5,604 nt of DNA from Leptospiraceae bacterium (GCA_027485405.1 JAIXRB010000100.1:1-5604), one strand, 5' to 3'. Positions 1 to 5,604 are shown, numbered from the stretch's first letter. Program-made: numbers and translations. The notes: a model not told the origin generated them from the sequence alone.

Positions 1-209
1 AATACTAACAACCAGAACAATGCTAATACAGTATCCAATCTCAATTTAGGCACAAACGTTACAGCGATAAGTTCTGGCTCATCTCATAATTGTGCCTTGC
101 TTTCTACAGGTGCTGTTCGGTGCTGGGGGGAGAACTTTAGCGGTCAACTAGGTCTAGGCAATAATAACAACCAGAATAATGCCAATACGGTCTCCAATCT
201 CGATTTCAA
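1..209 (+). repeat. 159-bp tandem coding repeat (RCC1 blade)
   Basis: Bases 1-48 and 160-207 are near-copies. They share the core aacaaccagaa and encode the same peptide, NNQNNANTVSNL (residues 4-14 region and 57-67), with mostly synonymous differences. The period is 159 bp, or 53 codons, which is the length of one RCC1 blade. The second copy stops after the codons for DF (about 209), where the linker begins. More copies are likely upstream of the window. Confidence 0.8.
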
Positions 210-621
210 TACTACTACGACCACTAATAGCACTGTTGATTTCAGTTCCGGCCTACCCAGTGGTTGGACGGGGAACTGGACAGTCACGACCACAGGTTGC
301 GCGTCGGGAAATGGCAATTGCTTGCGGTCTGCCGCGATTGGAAATTCCAATAGTACATCCATTTCAGTGACCAGAAATGTCAATGCAGGCTCTATTAGAT
401 TTTCAAGAAATGTTAGTTCGGAAGCTACTTATGATATCTGTTCCTTTTTTATAGACGGTTCTTTAGTGAGCAATTCTAACATCAGTGGCACAGGGAGCTG
501 GACGAATGAAAATTATACGGTTTCGGCTGGAAATCGAATCTTCGCTTGGACGTATTCGAAAGATAGCAGTGACGCTGCAGGCAGTGATGCTTGTTGGATA
601 GATAACGTGGTTTTTCCATAA
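1..621 (+). CDS. Secreted RCC1-repeat protein with C-terminal beta-sandwich domain (3' part)
   Basis: The reading frame is open from the first base and ends at TAA 619-621. 206 residues are visible and the true start lies upstream; a TTG at 97 lies inside an RCC1 repeat and is not a real start. Residues 22-53 carry a classic bacterial RCC1 signature, with the run HNCALLSTGAVRCWGEN (29-45) followed by GQLGLG (48-53). RCC1 repeats form blades of a beta-propeller, and bacterial secreted versions usually act in binding. After an Asn-rich stretch and a Thr-rich linker (about 70-78) comes a different domain (79-206). It has SSGLPSGW, a VSSEATYDICSFFIDG strand pair, SAGNRIFAWTYSKD and a terminal ACWIDNVVF. 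This pattern matches jelly-roll/MAM-like domains common at the C-termini of secreted proteins. Cysteines at 31 and 41 and several in the C-terminal domain suit an exported protein. The ligand is unknown. The domain calls are fairly sure; the function is not. Confidence 0.85.
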   Translation, partial: NTNNQNNANTVSNLNLGTNVTAISSGSSHNCALLSTGAVRCWGENFSGQLGLGNNNNQNNANTVSNLDFNTTTTTNSTVDFSSGLPSGWTGNWTVTTTGCASGNGNCLRSAAIGNSNSTSISVTRNVNAGSIRFSRNVSSEATYDICSFFIDGSLVSNSNISGTGSWTNENYTVSAGNRIFAWTYSKDSSDAAGSDACWIDNVVFP

Positions 622-693
622 TTGTTTGAAATTGATTCTCGTTTAGTCAGACAGTCTTGCCAAAGGGCCATTCATTGCCATTGTTGGGAATAG

Positions 694-2193
694 ATGACTA
701 AAATTCGGATTTTGAAATGGTTTGTGCTATGGGAGCCTTTGGCGTACGCTTTTATCGGAATGGCTTTTCTTGCCATGTTCCAGTTCTCTACTCCCTTTCT
801 ATTAGACCAAGATGGTTACTTTCATATCAAGGTGGCAGAATTATGGTTAGAGCAGGGCTATCTCACAAAACTGCCATGGATGAGCGAAGCGATTATGGCA
901 GACCATTATGTGGACTTCCATTTGCTGTTTCAGTTTTTGTTCTTACCATTTCTATTTTTTATCTCGGATCCTATCGTAGCCTATAAATTAGGAACCATTC
1001 TCTCCTTTGGAGCTTCCACTGCCTCTTTGATTTGGGTTTTGCGAAAACTGGGGACTAAGTATCGGTGGTTTTACTTTCTATTTTTTTTACTAGGGTCTCA
1101 TTTGTTTTTCCTTCGGGTTTTGTTTGGGAGAGGGATGATACTCTTTTTGGGCATTTACTTTTTGTTCGTTTACTTTCACATTCGCAAACGATGGCTTCCA
1201 GTATTTCTCTTATCTTGGGTTGTTATGTACATTTATCCCTCTTTCTTGGTCCTCCTTGCCACATCCCTATTTCTTGTGATTGGGCATTGGAGAGAAAAAG
1301 ACCTCTCTTTGTCAGTTACCGCTTTTGCCTGTTTAGGCGGAGTCTTACTTGGAATTTTCCTCCACCCGTCTTTCCCATACCAATTCAAAGGTTATTGGCT
1401 CGAAGTGGGAGGGCGATTTTTCCATCCGATGAACCTAGAAGAAACGGGGGAATGGAGTCCTCCGGCTAAGGTTATTTCGATGTCGTCGGTTTTGTTTCCT
1501 GTCTCCGTGCTTACTTTTTTGATTCTAGTCGGTCGAAACTTTTCTTCTCGGTTTTTGTCTTTCTATGCGTTTTCGGTATTACTTTTGATTCAATTTTTTC
1601 AGGCGAGTCGTTCCATCGAATATTTGTTACCTGTAGCACTTTTGTGCTCGGCTTTTTATCCCATTCGAACACTACCACTCCTGATTCGGCAAGGGTTTCT
1701 AGTGGCAGGCTCAGCAATCTTAATTCTATGGTCAGCTCCAAAGATTCTCCAAGACTACCGACATACACTTGCCCAAGCAGATATATCTTTGGATTTTGAA
1801 GCCGCCGATTGGTTGGAAAAAAATTCGGAAAAGGGCAGTAAAGTGCTACTTTCTTGGGATCGATTCCCCAGATTCTTTTATCGCAATACTCATAATTATT
1901 ACTACAATGGAATGAATCCAATCTATTCGTTTGCCAAAGATCCTTCGAGACATTCGCTAGCTAGGTCGTTTTTAGAGGGGTCGGCTGAAAATCTGCATTT
2001 GATTCCGGCTTTTTTAGGATTCTCATATAGTGTTCTCGAAATTGCACCTCATAATGCAAAGGCGATCGAAACTATTTTTAAATCCATTAACAGTGGAGAT
2101 AAAAATGTAGAGAAAGTTTGGGAAAATGCCAGGTATGTCATTTTTAAATTCAAATCGATGAATCAAAGTAATATTGAGCCAAAATCAAAGTAA
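694..2193 (+). CDS. Probable GT-C-type integral membrane glycosyltransferase
   Basis: This is a 499-residue polytopic membrane protein. The start is constrained because TAG at 691-693 lies in frame directly before ATG 694. The ribosome site is weak (GGGAA 686-690, very close to the start). About ten hydrophobic segments occupy residues 15-350. The loop after the first segment carries D38-Q-D40 followed by GYFHIKVAEL, which resembles the acidic DxD plus 'YFH' motif of GT-C enzymes (STT3/PglB, PMT-like). A second acidic site, HYVDFH (71-76), follows, and R306-S-I-E-Y lies before the last hydrophobic segments. The C-terminal part (350-499) is soluble and carries DWLEKNSEKG, SWDRFPRFFYRNTHNYY, GMNP and DP. 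I recognise this arrangement from uncharacterised bacterial GT-C-like proteins. Such enzymes use polyprenyl-phosphate sugars at the periplasmic face; donor and acceptor here are unknown. The gene stands alone, 72 nt after the RCC1 gene. The alternative is a polytopic membrane protein of unknown function. Confidence 0.8.
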   Translation: MTKIRILKWFVLWEPLAYAFIGMAFLAMFQFSTPFLLDQDGYFHIKVAELWLEQGYLTKLPWMSEAIMADHYVDFHLLFQFLFLPFLFFISDPIVAYKLGTILSFGASTASLIWVLRKLGTKYRWFYFLFFLLGSHLFFLRVLFGRGMILFLGIYFLFVYFHIRKRWLPVFLLSWVVMYIYPSFLVLLATSLFLVIGHWREKDLSLSVTAFACLGGVLLGIFLHPSFPYQFKGYWLEVGGRFFHPMNLEETGEWSPPAKVISMSSVLFPVSVLTFLILVGRNFSSRFLSFYAFSVLLLIQFFQASRSIEYLLPVALLCSAFYPIRTLPLLIRQGFLVAGSAILILWSAPKILQDYRHTLAQADISLDFEAADWLEKNSEKGSKVLLSWDRFPRFFYRNTHNYYYNGMNPIYSFAKDPSRHSLARSFLEGSAENLHLIPAFLGFSYSVLEIAPHNAKAIETIFKSINSGDKNVEKVWENARYVIFKFKSMNQSNIEPKSK

Positions 2194-2399
2194 ACAAGCT
2201 AGCAAGGTTTCAATTTGTATTTTATTTAAATAAACAAACATGAGTAAAAAATATTAAACGACAACGAATATGGATAAGAAGGAAGAACGGAGAAAAGCTG
2301 TGATTGTCTTGAATGGTAATTAAAAACGATTCACTATAGTGCAGCCCCTAGATTTTGAAAAGTAAGAAATGAAATGTTTTTAGGATCAATAAATTGTCC

Positions 2400-2513
2400 A
2401 TACTCAATATAGGGTATTTTCTCAAAATTCATTAGCTAGCCTATCAAATGTTATAAATATATACTCAATTTTAGGTATGACGGTACATTTAATTTATACT
2501 CAAAGTTAGGTAT
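2400..2513. promoter_or_regulatory. Three copies of an 18-bp imperfect dyad, candidate operator array
   Basis: The copies are ATACTCAATATAGGGTAT (2400-2417), ATACTCAATTTTAGGTAT (2461-2478) and ATACTCAAAGTTAGGTAT (2496-2513). The left eight bases are identical in all three, and the right side is RGGTAT in every copy. Each copy is an imperfect inverted repeat (ATACTCAA facing the complement of ATACCTAA), as expected for a dimeric regulator. Starts are 61 and 35 bp apart. Copies 2 and 3 are each preceded by T, so each contains TATACT (2460-2465 and 2495-2500), a good -10 element, though no convincing -35 sits upstream of either. The array ends 86 nt before the GTG at 2600. I infer binding by a transcription factor that covers or positions RNA polymerase; the regulator cannot be named from sequence. 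Confidence 0.6.
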
Positions 2514-2589
2514 GGAAATAAAACGAATTTTTTGATTTCTGCTTGCCCCGAAAAATTCTTCCTGTAAAAAGTGGTCATTCCTATGAATC

Positions 2590-2595
2590 AGGTGA
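2590..2595 (+). promoter_or_regulatory. Ribosome binding site that bears on the start choice
   Basis: AGGTGA lies 4 nt before a GTG (2600) and 13 nt before an ATG (2609), both in the lipoprotein frame. Spacing favours GTG slightly, while codon type favours ATG. Either start gives an intact lipoprotein signal peptide, whereas the upstream TTG at 2543 would add a polar 22-residue extension with no ribosome site. Confidence 0.45.
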
Positions 2596-2608
2596 ATTAG
2601 TGAATCTA

Positions 2609-3739
2609 ATGCAATGCAAAAATGATAAGGTCATTTCTTCCATACTGGTGTTATTCTTGGTCAGTTCCTGCAAGAGTTTTCCTTCTTCTAGAGCTTCACA
2701 TTCGGAGTCTCGGGAAAAAATCAACGGTTACAATCAGTTTGAGGTATTTAAAGACCCAACTGACGGAGCACGTGGGCTTCTGGGATACGATGAAAAGAAA
2801 AACACGACCAAGCTCTGCGAAGGCAAATTAGACGAATCTAGTGCTAGCCAGACTATTGATTACAAGTTGGACATAAAAGACTCAGATTCAATTTCAGCGA
2901 GTCTACCACTAGGATTGTCGCTTCCTGCAGATGCAAAAGCAGAACTCTCAGTTCAAAAAGCTACCAAGCTAACGATCAAACTGATCGATCCCAAAGAGTA
3001 TAGATTGCTCGACTATCAATTGACAGAAAGAGCAAAATCAGACCCAGCCTATAGAGATGAAAAGTGCATCGTCGGTTTATTGTATGCAGAAAAAATCAAA
3101 GTCTTCATTGAAGTGGAAGACTCTCAAAAAGTAGCAGGGGGAACCAAAGTTTTAAACTATGATTTGATGGTTTCAAAAAGCAATGAGACTTCTTCCAAAT
3201 CACAAAAATCCGCTGAAAAGGTTTTTGTCGGTTACATTTCTACTTTGCCTGGGGCAAGTCGCTCAGGTGCAGTCGCACGTTCAGCGGTTCTCCCTGGCTG
3301 GGGCCAATTTTACAAAGGCGAAAGTATGAAAGGATCTCTGTTTACGGGAGGTTTTCTTCTCACCTCTTTAGTCACTGCGACAGCTTACGGCAATTACAAT
3401 TCAAAGAAAAATGAATACAACGATGCGCGAACAGCCGATGTTCTGGCAAATTTGTCCTACACTGGATTTAGTCCGATTGGTGTTCTCACCTATTCTCAAG
3501 CCAGTTCTCTTTCTGGTCAGGCAAACCAAGCTGGAAACTTTTTACAGACGACAGTCTATGGGCTAGGAGCTTTGTACATCTTCAATCTCTTTGATGCTTT
3601 CTTTCTGGGTTCTACTACTGGCGGTGGAACGGCAATGCAAGAGTCACCTTACAGAGTTCACTACAACTACTACGCAACCAATTTAGGCAATTATGGACGA
3701 CAAGACAATTATGAACTAGGACTGATTAGGAGCTTTTAA
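2609..3739 (+). CDS. Lipoprotein with DUF5683-like C-terminal domain
   Basis: From ATG 2609 the protein has 376 residues. The N-terminus (MQCKNDKVISSILVLFLVSSC) is a short lipoprotein signal with lipobox V-S-S-C, so Cys21 would be lipidated. GTG 2600 would add three residues. Residues about 30-215 are hydrophilic, rich in Lys, Ser and Asp, and beta-prone; I do not recognise a family there. From about 220 the sequence matches the DUF5683 pattern: RSAVLPGWGQFYKGESMKG with PGWGQ at 229-233, a hydrophobic stretch at 243-261, and a second at 316-334 (VYGLGALYIFNLFDAFFLG). DUF5683 proteins are envelope proteins of unknown function in diderm bacteria. The chain ends in a Tyr-rich tail and a terminal Phe, which could suit an outer-membrane location but is weak evidence. 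It heads an apparent operon, with the next gene 2 nt downstream, and lies behind the triple dyad. Lipoprotein status is confident; the role is unknown. Confidence 0.85.
   Translation: MQCKNDKVISSILVLFLVSSCKSFPSSRASHSESREKINGYNQFEVFKDPTDGARGLLGYDEKKNTTKLCEGKLDESSASQTIDYKLDIKDSDSISASLPLGLSLPADAKAELSVQKATKLTIKLIDPKEYRLLDYQLTERAKSDPAYRDEKCIVGLLYAEKIKVFIEVEDSQKVAGGTKVLNYDLMVSKSNETSSKSQKSAEKVFVGYISTLPGASRSGAVARSAVLPGWGQFYKGESMKGSLFTGGFLLTSLVTATAYGNYNSKKNEYNDARTADVLANLSYTGFSPIGVLTYSQASSLSGQANQAGNFLQTTVYGLGALYIFNLFDAFFLGSTTGGGTAMQESPYRVHYNYYATNLGNYGRQDNYELGLIRSF
3728..3732 (+). promoter_or_regulatory. Strong ribosome binding site for second operon gene
   Basis: AGGAG lies 9 nt before ATG 3742 and inside the last codons of the upstream lipoprotein gene. 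The 2-nt intergenic gap and this embedded site suggest translation of the two lipoproteins is coupled. Confidence 0.75.
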
Positions 3740-3741
3740 TC

Positions 3742-4248
3742 ATGAAAAAATTAAAAATTCAAAAACGATTCTTACTCTCTTTCGTAGGCTTGCTAGCGAT
3801 AGCAAGTTGTAAATTCAGCGTAGACCCTCCTTCGGTTCTGGCTTTGCTTGCCAATGTGCAAAAGATCCTACCACGAGGAGCCCAATTTTCCTGTGAAGCT
3901 GATGATGCCACTACAACTGCGAAACGATTGGTCGGAGTAGTCAAAGACTTTGACAGTGCTTTGACACTTCAAAATGTAAGAGTATCCATCCAAGAATCGA
4001 GAGATGTTTCTCCGGTTTTAACCGATGCGGCAGGAGCTTTTCGAATAACAGATATAAATCCTAGTACTGCCACAGTCACAGTCAATTACAACCTGGTAGG
4101 CTATGATTCATTGAGTGTAACACGGGACTTTTCTATCTGCCAGAACCACAAAGTGACAGCGAATTTAAATAAGGCTGATATTGCCGCTCTTGGAGTCAAC
4201 GTGTTTAAGCTGGACGAATCGAAATTGGATTCATTCCGAGTTCAATAA
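3742..4248 (+). CDS. Small lipoprotein with carboxypeptidase-regulatory-like beta-sandwich
   Basis: 168 residues. A lysine-rich start (MKKLKIQKR) and a hydrophobic core lead to lipobox A-I-A-S-C, so Cys23 would be the lipidated residue. Residues about 62-142 fit the carboxypeptidase-regulatory-like (transthyretin-like) beta-sandwich: LVGVVKD, then NVRVSI, the turn TDAAGAFRITDI (94-105), and NLVGYDSLSV (117-126). In this family the domain is non-catalytic and serves binding or as a structural strut in envelope proteins. Cys51 and Cys133 flank the domain and could form a disulfide outside the cytoplasm. The start is firm: an AGGAG site 9 nt upstream and a 2-nt gap from the preceding stop. It lies between the DUF5683 lipoprotein and the S74 fibre gene in one operon, which suggests a shared surface structure, but nothing in the protein names its partner. 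Confidence 0.85.
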   Translation: MKKLKIQKRFLLSFVGLLAIASCKFSVDPPSVLALLANVQKILPRGAQFSCEADDATTTAKRLVGVVKDFDSALTLQNVRVSIQESRDVSPVLTDAAGAFRITDINPSTATVTVNYNLVGYDSLSVTRDFSICQNHKVTANLNKADIAALGVNVFKLDESKLDSFRVQ

Positions 4249-4252
4249 AATC

Positions 4253-4258
4253 AAGGAA
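4253..4258 (+). promoter_or_regulatory. Ribosome binding site fixing the start of the S74 fibre gene
   Basis: AAGGAA lies 6-7 nt before ATG 4265, in the 16-nt gap after the previous stop codon (4246-4248). It is a well-spaced site and makes ATG 4265 the clear start of the last gene. Confidence 0.75.
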
Positions 4259-4264
4259 CCTAAC

Positions 4265-5604
4265 ATGAACAAACCAACCAAACTCACTAACATCACTCAA
4301 ACCCTCACCACCTTCGCTAAAACCATCTTCACTGAACCAGCTCGCATTGGTTCGTTGTTTGCCATTGGCTTTATCACAACAAGTTTGATAGCTGTTGCAG
4401 TGGGAAATTTAACAACCTGGACAGCTGGGCAAACCCTAACAGCTAAAAACTTGAATGATAACTTTGAAAGCCTTCGCTCAGCCGTAGATAGCATTCCCAA
4501 TTGGACTAAGGGAACAACATCTGGTTCCGCGTTCTATACGGCAGGCAATGTGGGGATTGGGACAAGCACAACAACAGCTGGCACACTCACAGTCCGCGGA
4601 TCAGGGACAGCGTCAGGTGTGAACCTGCAAACGCAAAACAGCGCAGGTACGGCACTTGTCACGGTGCTTGACAGTGGGAATGTCGGGATTGGGACGACTG
4701 CGCCAGCTTCAGCTCTAGAAGTTTCCGGAACAGTTCAATTGCGAGGTGTCAGTACAGGAACAGGTCTTGTTGTTAACAGCTCAGGGAATGTAGGGATTGG
4801 GACTAGTAGTCCGAGTTATGCATTGGATGTAATGGGTCCAGGGACAGTTGCTGCTCGTATAAATGCAACGACTTCAAATCAAGCCAGTCCCGAAGCATTT
4901 GTTGTAATGTCAGGAAATTCTAACATAACTGGATTTCAAATTGCACATTGGGATTCCGCATCTGCAGGAACGGCATGGCTTTCGTTCCCAAACACGGATC
5001 ATGTTGCCCATACTTCTGATATCCAACTGAGTACTCGCGGATTTTTTCCAGGTGTAACTATTAAAAATTCCAACAGAGTAGGCATAGGTACGGCATCCCC
5101 AGCTCAGACTCTGTCTGTCAATGGCAACGCTGGCAACACAACAGGAGTTTGGGTCACTAACTCCGACTTTCGACTGAAGAAAAATATAGAGACTTTGTCT
5201 CCCTATTTAGACCGCTTGACATCACTTCGCCCCGTTACCTTTGAATGGAAAGACCCCGCCAAACTAAATGCGACCGAAGGTAAGCATATTGGATTCATTG
5301 CCCAAGAAATGGAGAAGGTATTTCCAAACTGGGTAGATACAGACAAAACTGGTTACAAATGGTTGAACATGGAAGGTATGAATGCGGCCTTTGTGAAAGC
5401 ATTGCAGGAGTTAGTGGAAAGAGGCAAGGCGAGGGAGAAAGAGTTCAATCAGAAGCTTTCTAAGCTAGAAGAAGAGAACGCGGAGTTGAAAGCTACTGTC
5501 GCAAAATTCGATTCTGACCGAGTATCCGACAAACAAAGGATTTCGAATCTAGAAGCCAAGCTAGAAAAGATGATGGTTGCTATGGAAAGACAGTCTGTGG
5601 GGAT
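4265..5604 (+). CDS. Fibre-like surface protein with S74 self-cleaving chaperone domain (5' part)
   Basis: Open for 446 codons to the window edge, with no stop. Residues 1-29 are a long basic N-region. Residues 30-48 are hydrophobic (GSLFAIGFITTSLIAVAVG), a signal peptide possibly cut after A-V-A45, or else an anchor. TTWTAGQTLTAKNLNDNFESL (50-70) is a module I recognise at the head of many bacterial fibre-like proteins. Four GNVGIGT-type beta repeats start at residues 94, 138, 174 and 270. Then comes the peptidase S74 domain: SDFRLKKNI (300-308), RPVTFEWKD, GFIAQEMEKVFPNWV (343-357) and MEGMNAAFVKALQEL (369-383). In phage tail spikes this domain trimerises the fibre, then cuts itself off using a Ser-Lys pair, here Ser300 and Lys305. 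Residues 376-446 are heptad-like coiled coil continuing past the edge. No phage genes are nearby; two lipoprotein genes precede it at operon spacing. A surface-displayed trimer is inferred. The domain calls are strong. Confidence 0.9.
   Translation, partial: MNKPTKLTNITQTLTTFAKTIFTEPARIGSLFAIGFITTSLIAVAVGNLTTWTAGQTLTAKNLNDNFESLRSAVDSIPNWTKGTTSGSAFYTAGNVGIGTSTTTAGTLTVRGSGTASGVNLQTQNSAGTALVTVLDSGNVGIGTTAPASALEVSGTVQLRGVSTGTGLVVNSSGNVGIGTSSPSYALDVMGPGTVAARINATTSNQASPEAFVVMSGNSNITGFQIAHWDSASAGTAWLSFPNTDHVAHTSDIQLSTRGFFPGVTIKNSNRVGIGTASPAQTLSVNGNAGNTTGVWVTNSDFRLKKNIETLSPYLDRLTSLRPVTFEWKDPAKLNATEGKHIGFIAQEMEKVFPNWVDTDKTGYKWLNMEGMNAAFVKALQELVERGKAREKEFNQKLSKLEEENAELKATVAKFDSDRVSDKQRISNLEAKLEKMMVAMERQSVG
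4544..5092 (+). repeat. Four GNVGIGT-type coding repeats
   Basis: Copies begin at 4544 (GNVGIGTS), 4676 (GNVGIGTT), 4784 (GNVGIGTS) and 5072 (NRVGIGTA). Each is followed after a few residues by a short strand such as ALEVSG or ALDVMG. At DNA level the first three share the core gggaatgt-n-gggattgggac almost unchanged, while the fourth is diverged (ggcataggtac). Spacings are 132, 108 and 288 bp, so the copies are not strict tandem units. Such repeats form the beta-helical or knitted shaft of trimeric fibre proteins. Confidence 0.75.
5156..5179 (+). other. Predicted S74 autoproteolysis site and catalytic pair
   Basis: Codons 5162-5164 encode Ser300 and 5177-5179 encode Lys305 in the motif S-D-F-R-L-K. 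In the phage endosialidase family the same S-D-x-R-x-K spacing holds the catalytic Ser and Lys, and cleavage occurs just before the Ser. Here that is between Asn299 and Ser300. The released C-terminal part would be at least 147 residues. This is inferred from family knowledge; both key residues are intact. Confidence 0.7.

Larger units (their letters stand above)
2194..2599. other. AT-rich intergenic region, no convincing gene
   Basis: About 400 bases without a supported gene. It holds two short perfect palindromes (TTTATTTAAATAAA at 2221-2234 and CACTATAGTG at 2332-2341), a 17-codon open frame (2270-2323) judged not to be a gene, and three 18-bp dyads (2400-2513) described separately. I see no clear GC-rich hairpin with a T-run to terminate the upstream membrane-protein gene. 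The region most likely contains the promoter of the downstream lipoprotein operon. Confidence 0.6.

Noticed and set aside
622..693. Promoter or terminator between the RCC1 and membrane-protein genes
   Set aside because: TTGAAA at 626-631 has no matching -10 at a suitable distance, and no stable hairpin with a T-run is present.
1081..1088. Run of eight T inside the membrane-protein gene, a possible slippage site
   Set aside because: It encodes ordinary Phe/Leu in a hydrophobic segment and the frame is intact on both sides. There is no sign of phase variation.
1511..1921. 136-codon open frame on the minus strand
   Set aside because: It lies entirely within the membrane glycosyltransferase gene on the opposite strand. 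Its product has no recognisable domain, so it is a shadow frame.
2270..2323. 17-codon open frame encoding MDKKEERRKAVIVLNGN
   Set aside because: It has no ribosome site before the ATG and is very short. The KAVIVLNG tail faintly recalls the start of thiamine pyrophosphokinase-like proteins, but nothing follows to support even a gene remnant.
2221..2341. Perfect palindromes TTTATTTAAATAAA (2221-2234) and CACTATAGTG (2332-2341)
   Set aside because: They have no loop and little GC, so are poor terminators. Each occurs once and, at this base composition, could be chance.
2543..2608. TTG-initiated N-terminal extension of the DUF5683 lipoprotein
   Set aside because: It would place 22 polar residues before a normal lipoprotein signal and has no ribosome binding site. 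The starts at 2600 or 2609 fit much better.
4265..5604. Reading the S74 gene as part of a prophage tail module
   Set aside because: It has an export signal, is operonic with lipoprotein genes, and no phage structural, lysis or integrase gene is in the window. Flanking sequence could still change this.

Overview
The window looks like chromosomal DNA from a diderm bacterium with many surface proteins. A spirochaete of the Leptospirales is my best guess. This rests on two short lipoprotein signal peptides, an RCC1-repeat secreted protein, a DUF5683-type lipoprotein, moderate AT-richness, and a long-signal S74 'GIGT' repeat protein. No gene here is diagnostic of a taxon. All genes are on the + strand. 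I see no rRNA, tRNA, CRISPR array, transposase, integrase or phage structural gene set.

Region 1 (1-621) is the 3' end of a secreted RCC1-repeat protein. It ends in a beta-sandwich (jelly-roll/MAM-like) domain, and the last RCC1 repeat is still visible as a 159-bp DNA repeat. Region 2 (694-2193) is a complete multi-pass membrane protein. It has a GT-C-like architecture: an acidic DxD motif in the first outer loop, about ten hydrophobic segments and a C-terminal soluble part. It probably glycosylates a lipid or protein at the periplasmic face. Region 3 (2194-2599) is a roughly 400-bp AT-rich gap with no convincing gene. It holds three copies of an 18-bp imperfect dyad, which is the best regulatory candidate in the window.

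Region 4 (2600-5604) reads as a tight three-gene operon. It contains a lipoprotein with a DUF5683-like C-terminal domain; 2 nt later, a small lipoprotein with a carboxypeptidase-regulatory-like beta-sandwich; and 16 nt later, a fibre-like protein. The fibre protein has a long signal/anchor, four GNVGIGT-type repeats, an S74 self-cleaving intramolecular chaperone with its Ser-Lys pair, and a C-terminal coiled coil that runs off the window. This last gene has no stop in the window, so a search for closed reading frames would miss it.

The most interesting hypothesis is that this operon builds a chromosomally encoded, phage-tail-fibre-like trimeric surface appendage. The two lipoproteins would be its envelope partners, and the triple dyad would control it. 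The domain calls come from recognised motifs. The idea that the three proteins work together is inferred only from gene order and spacing.
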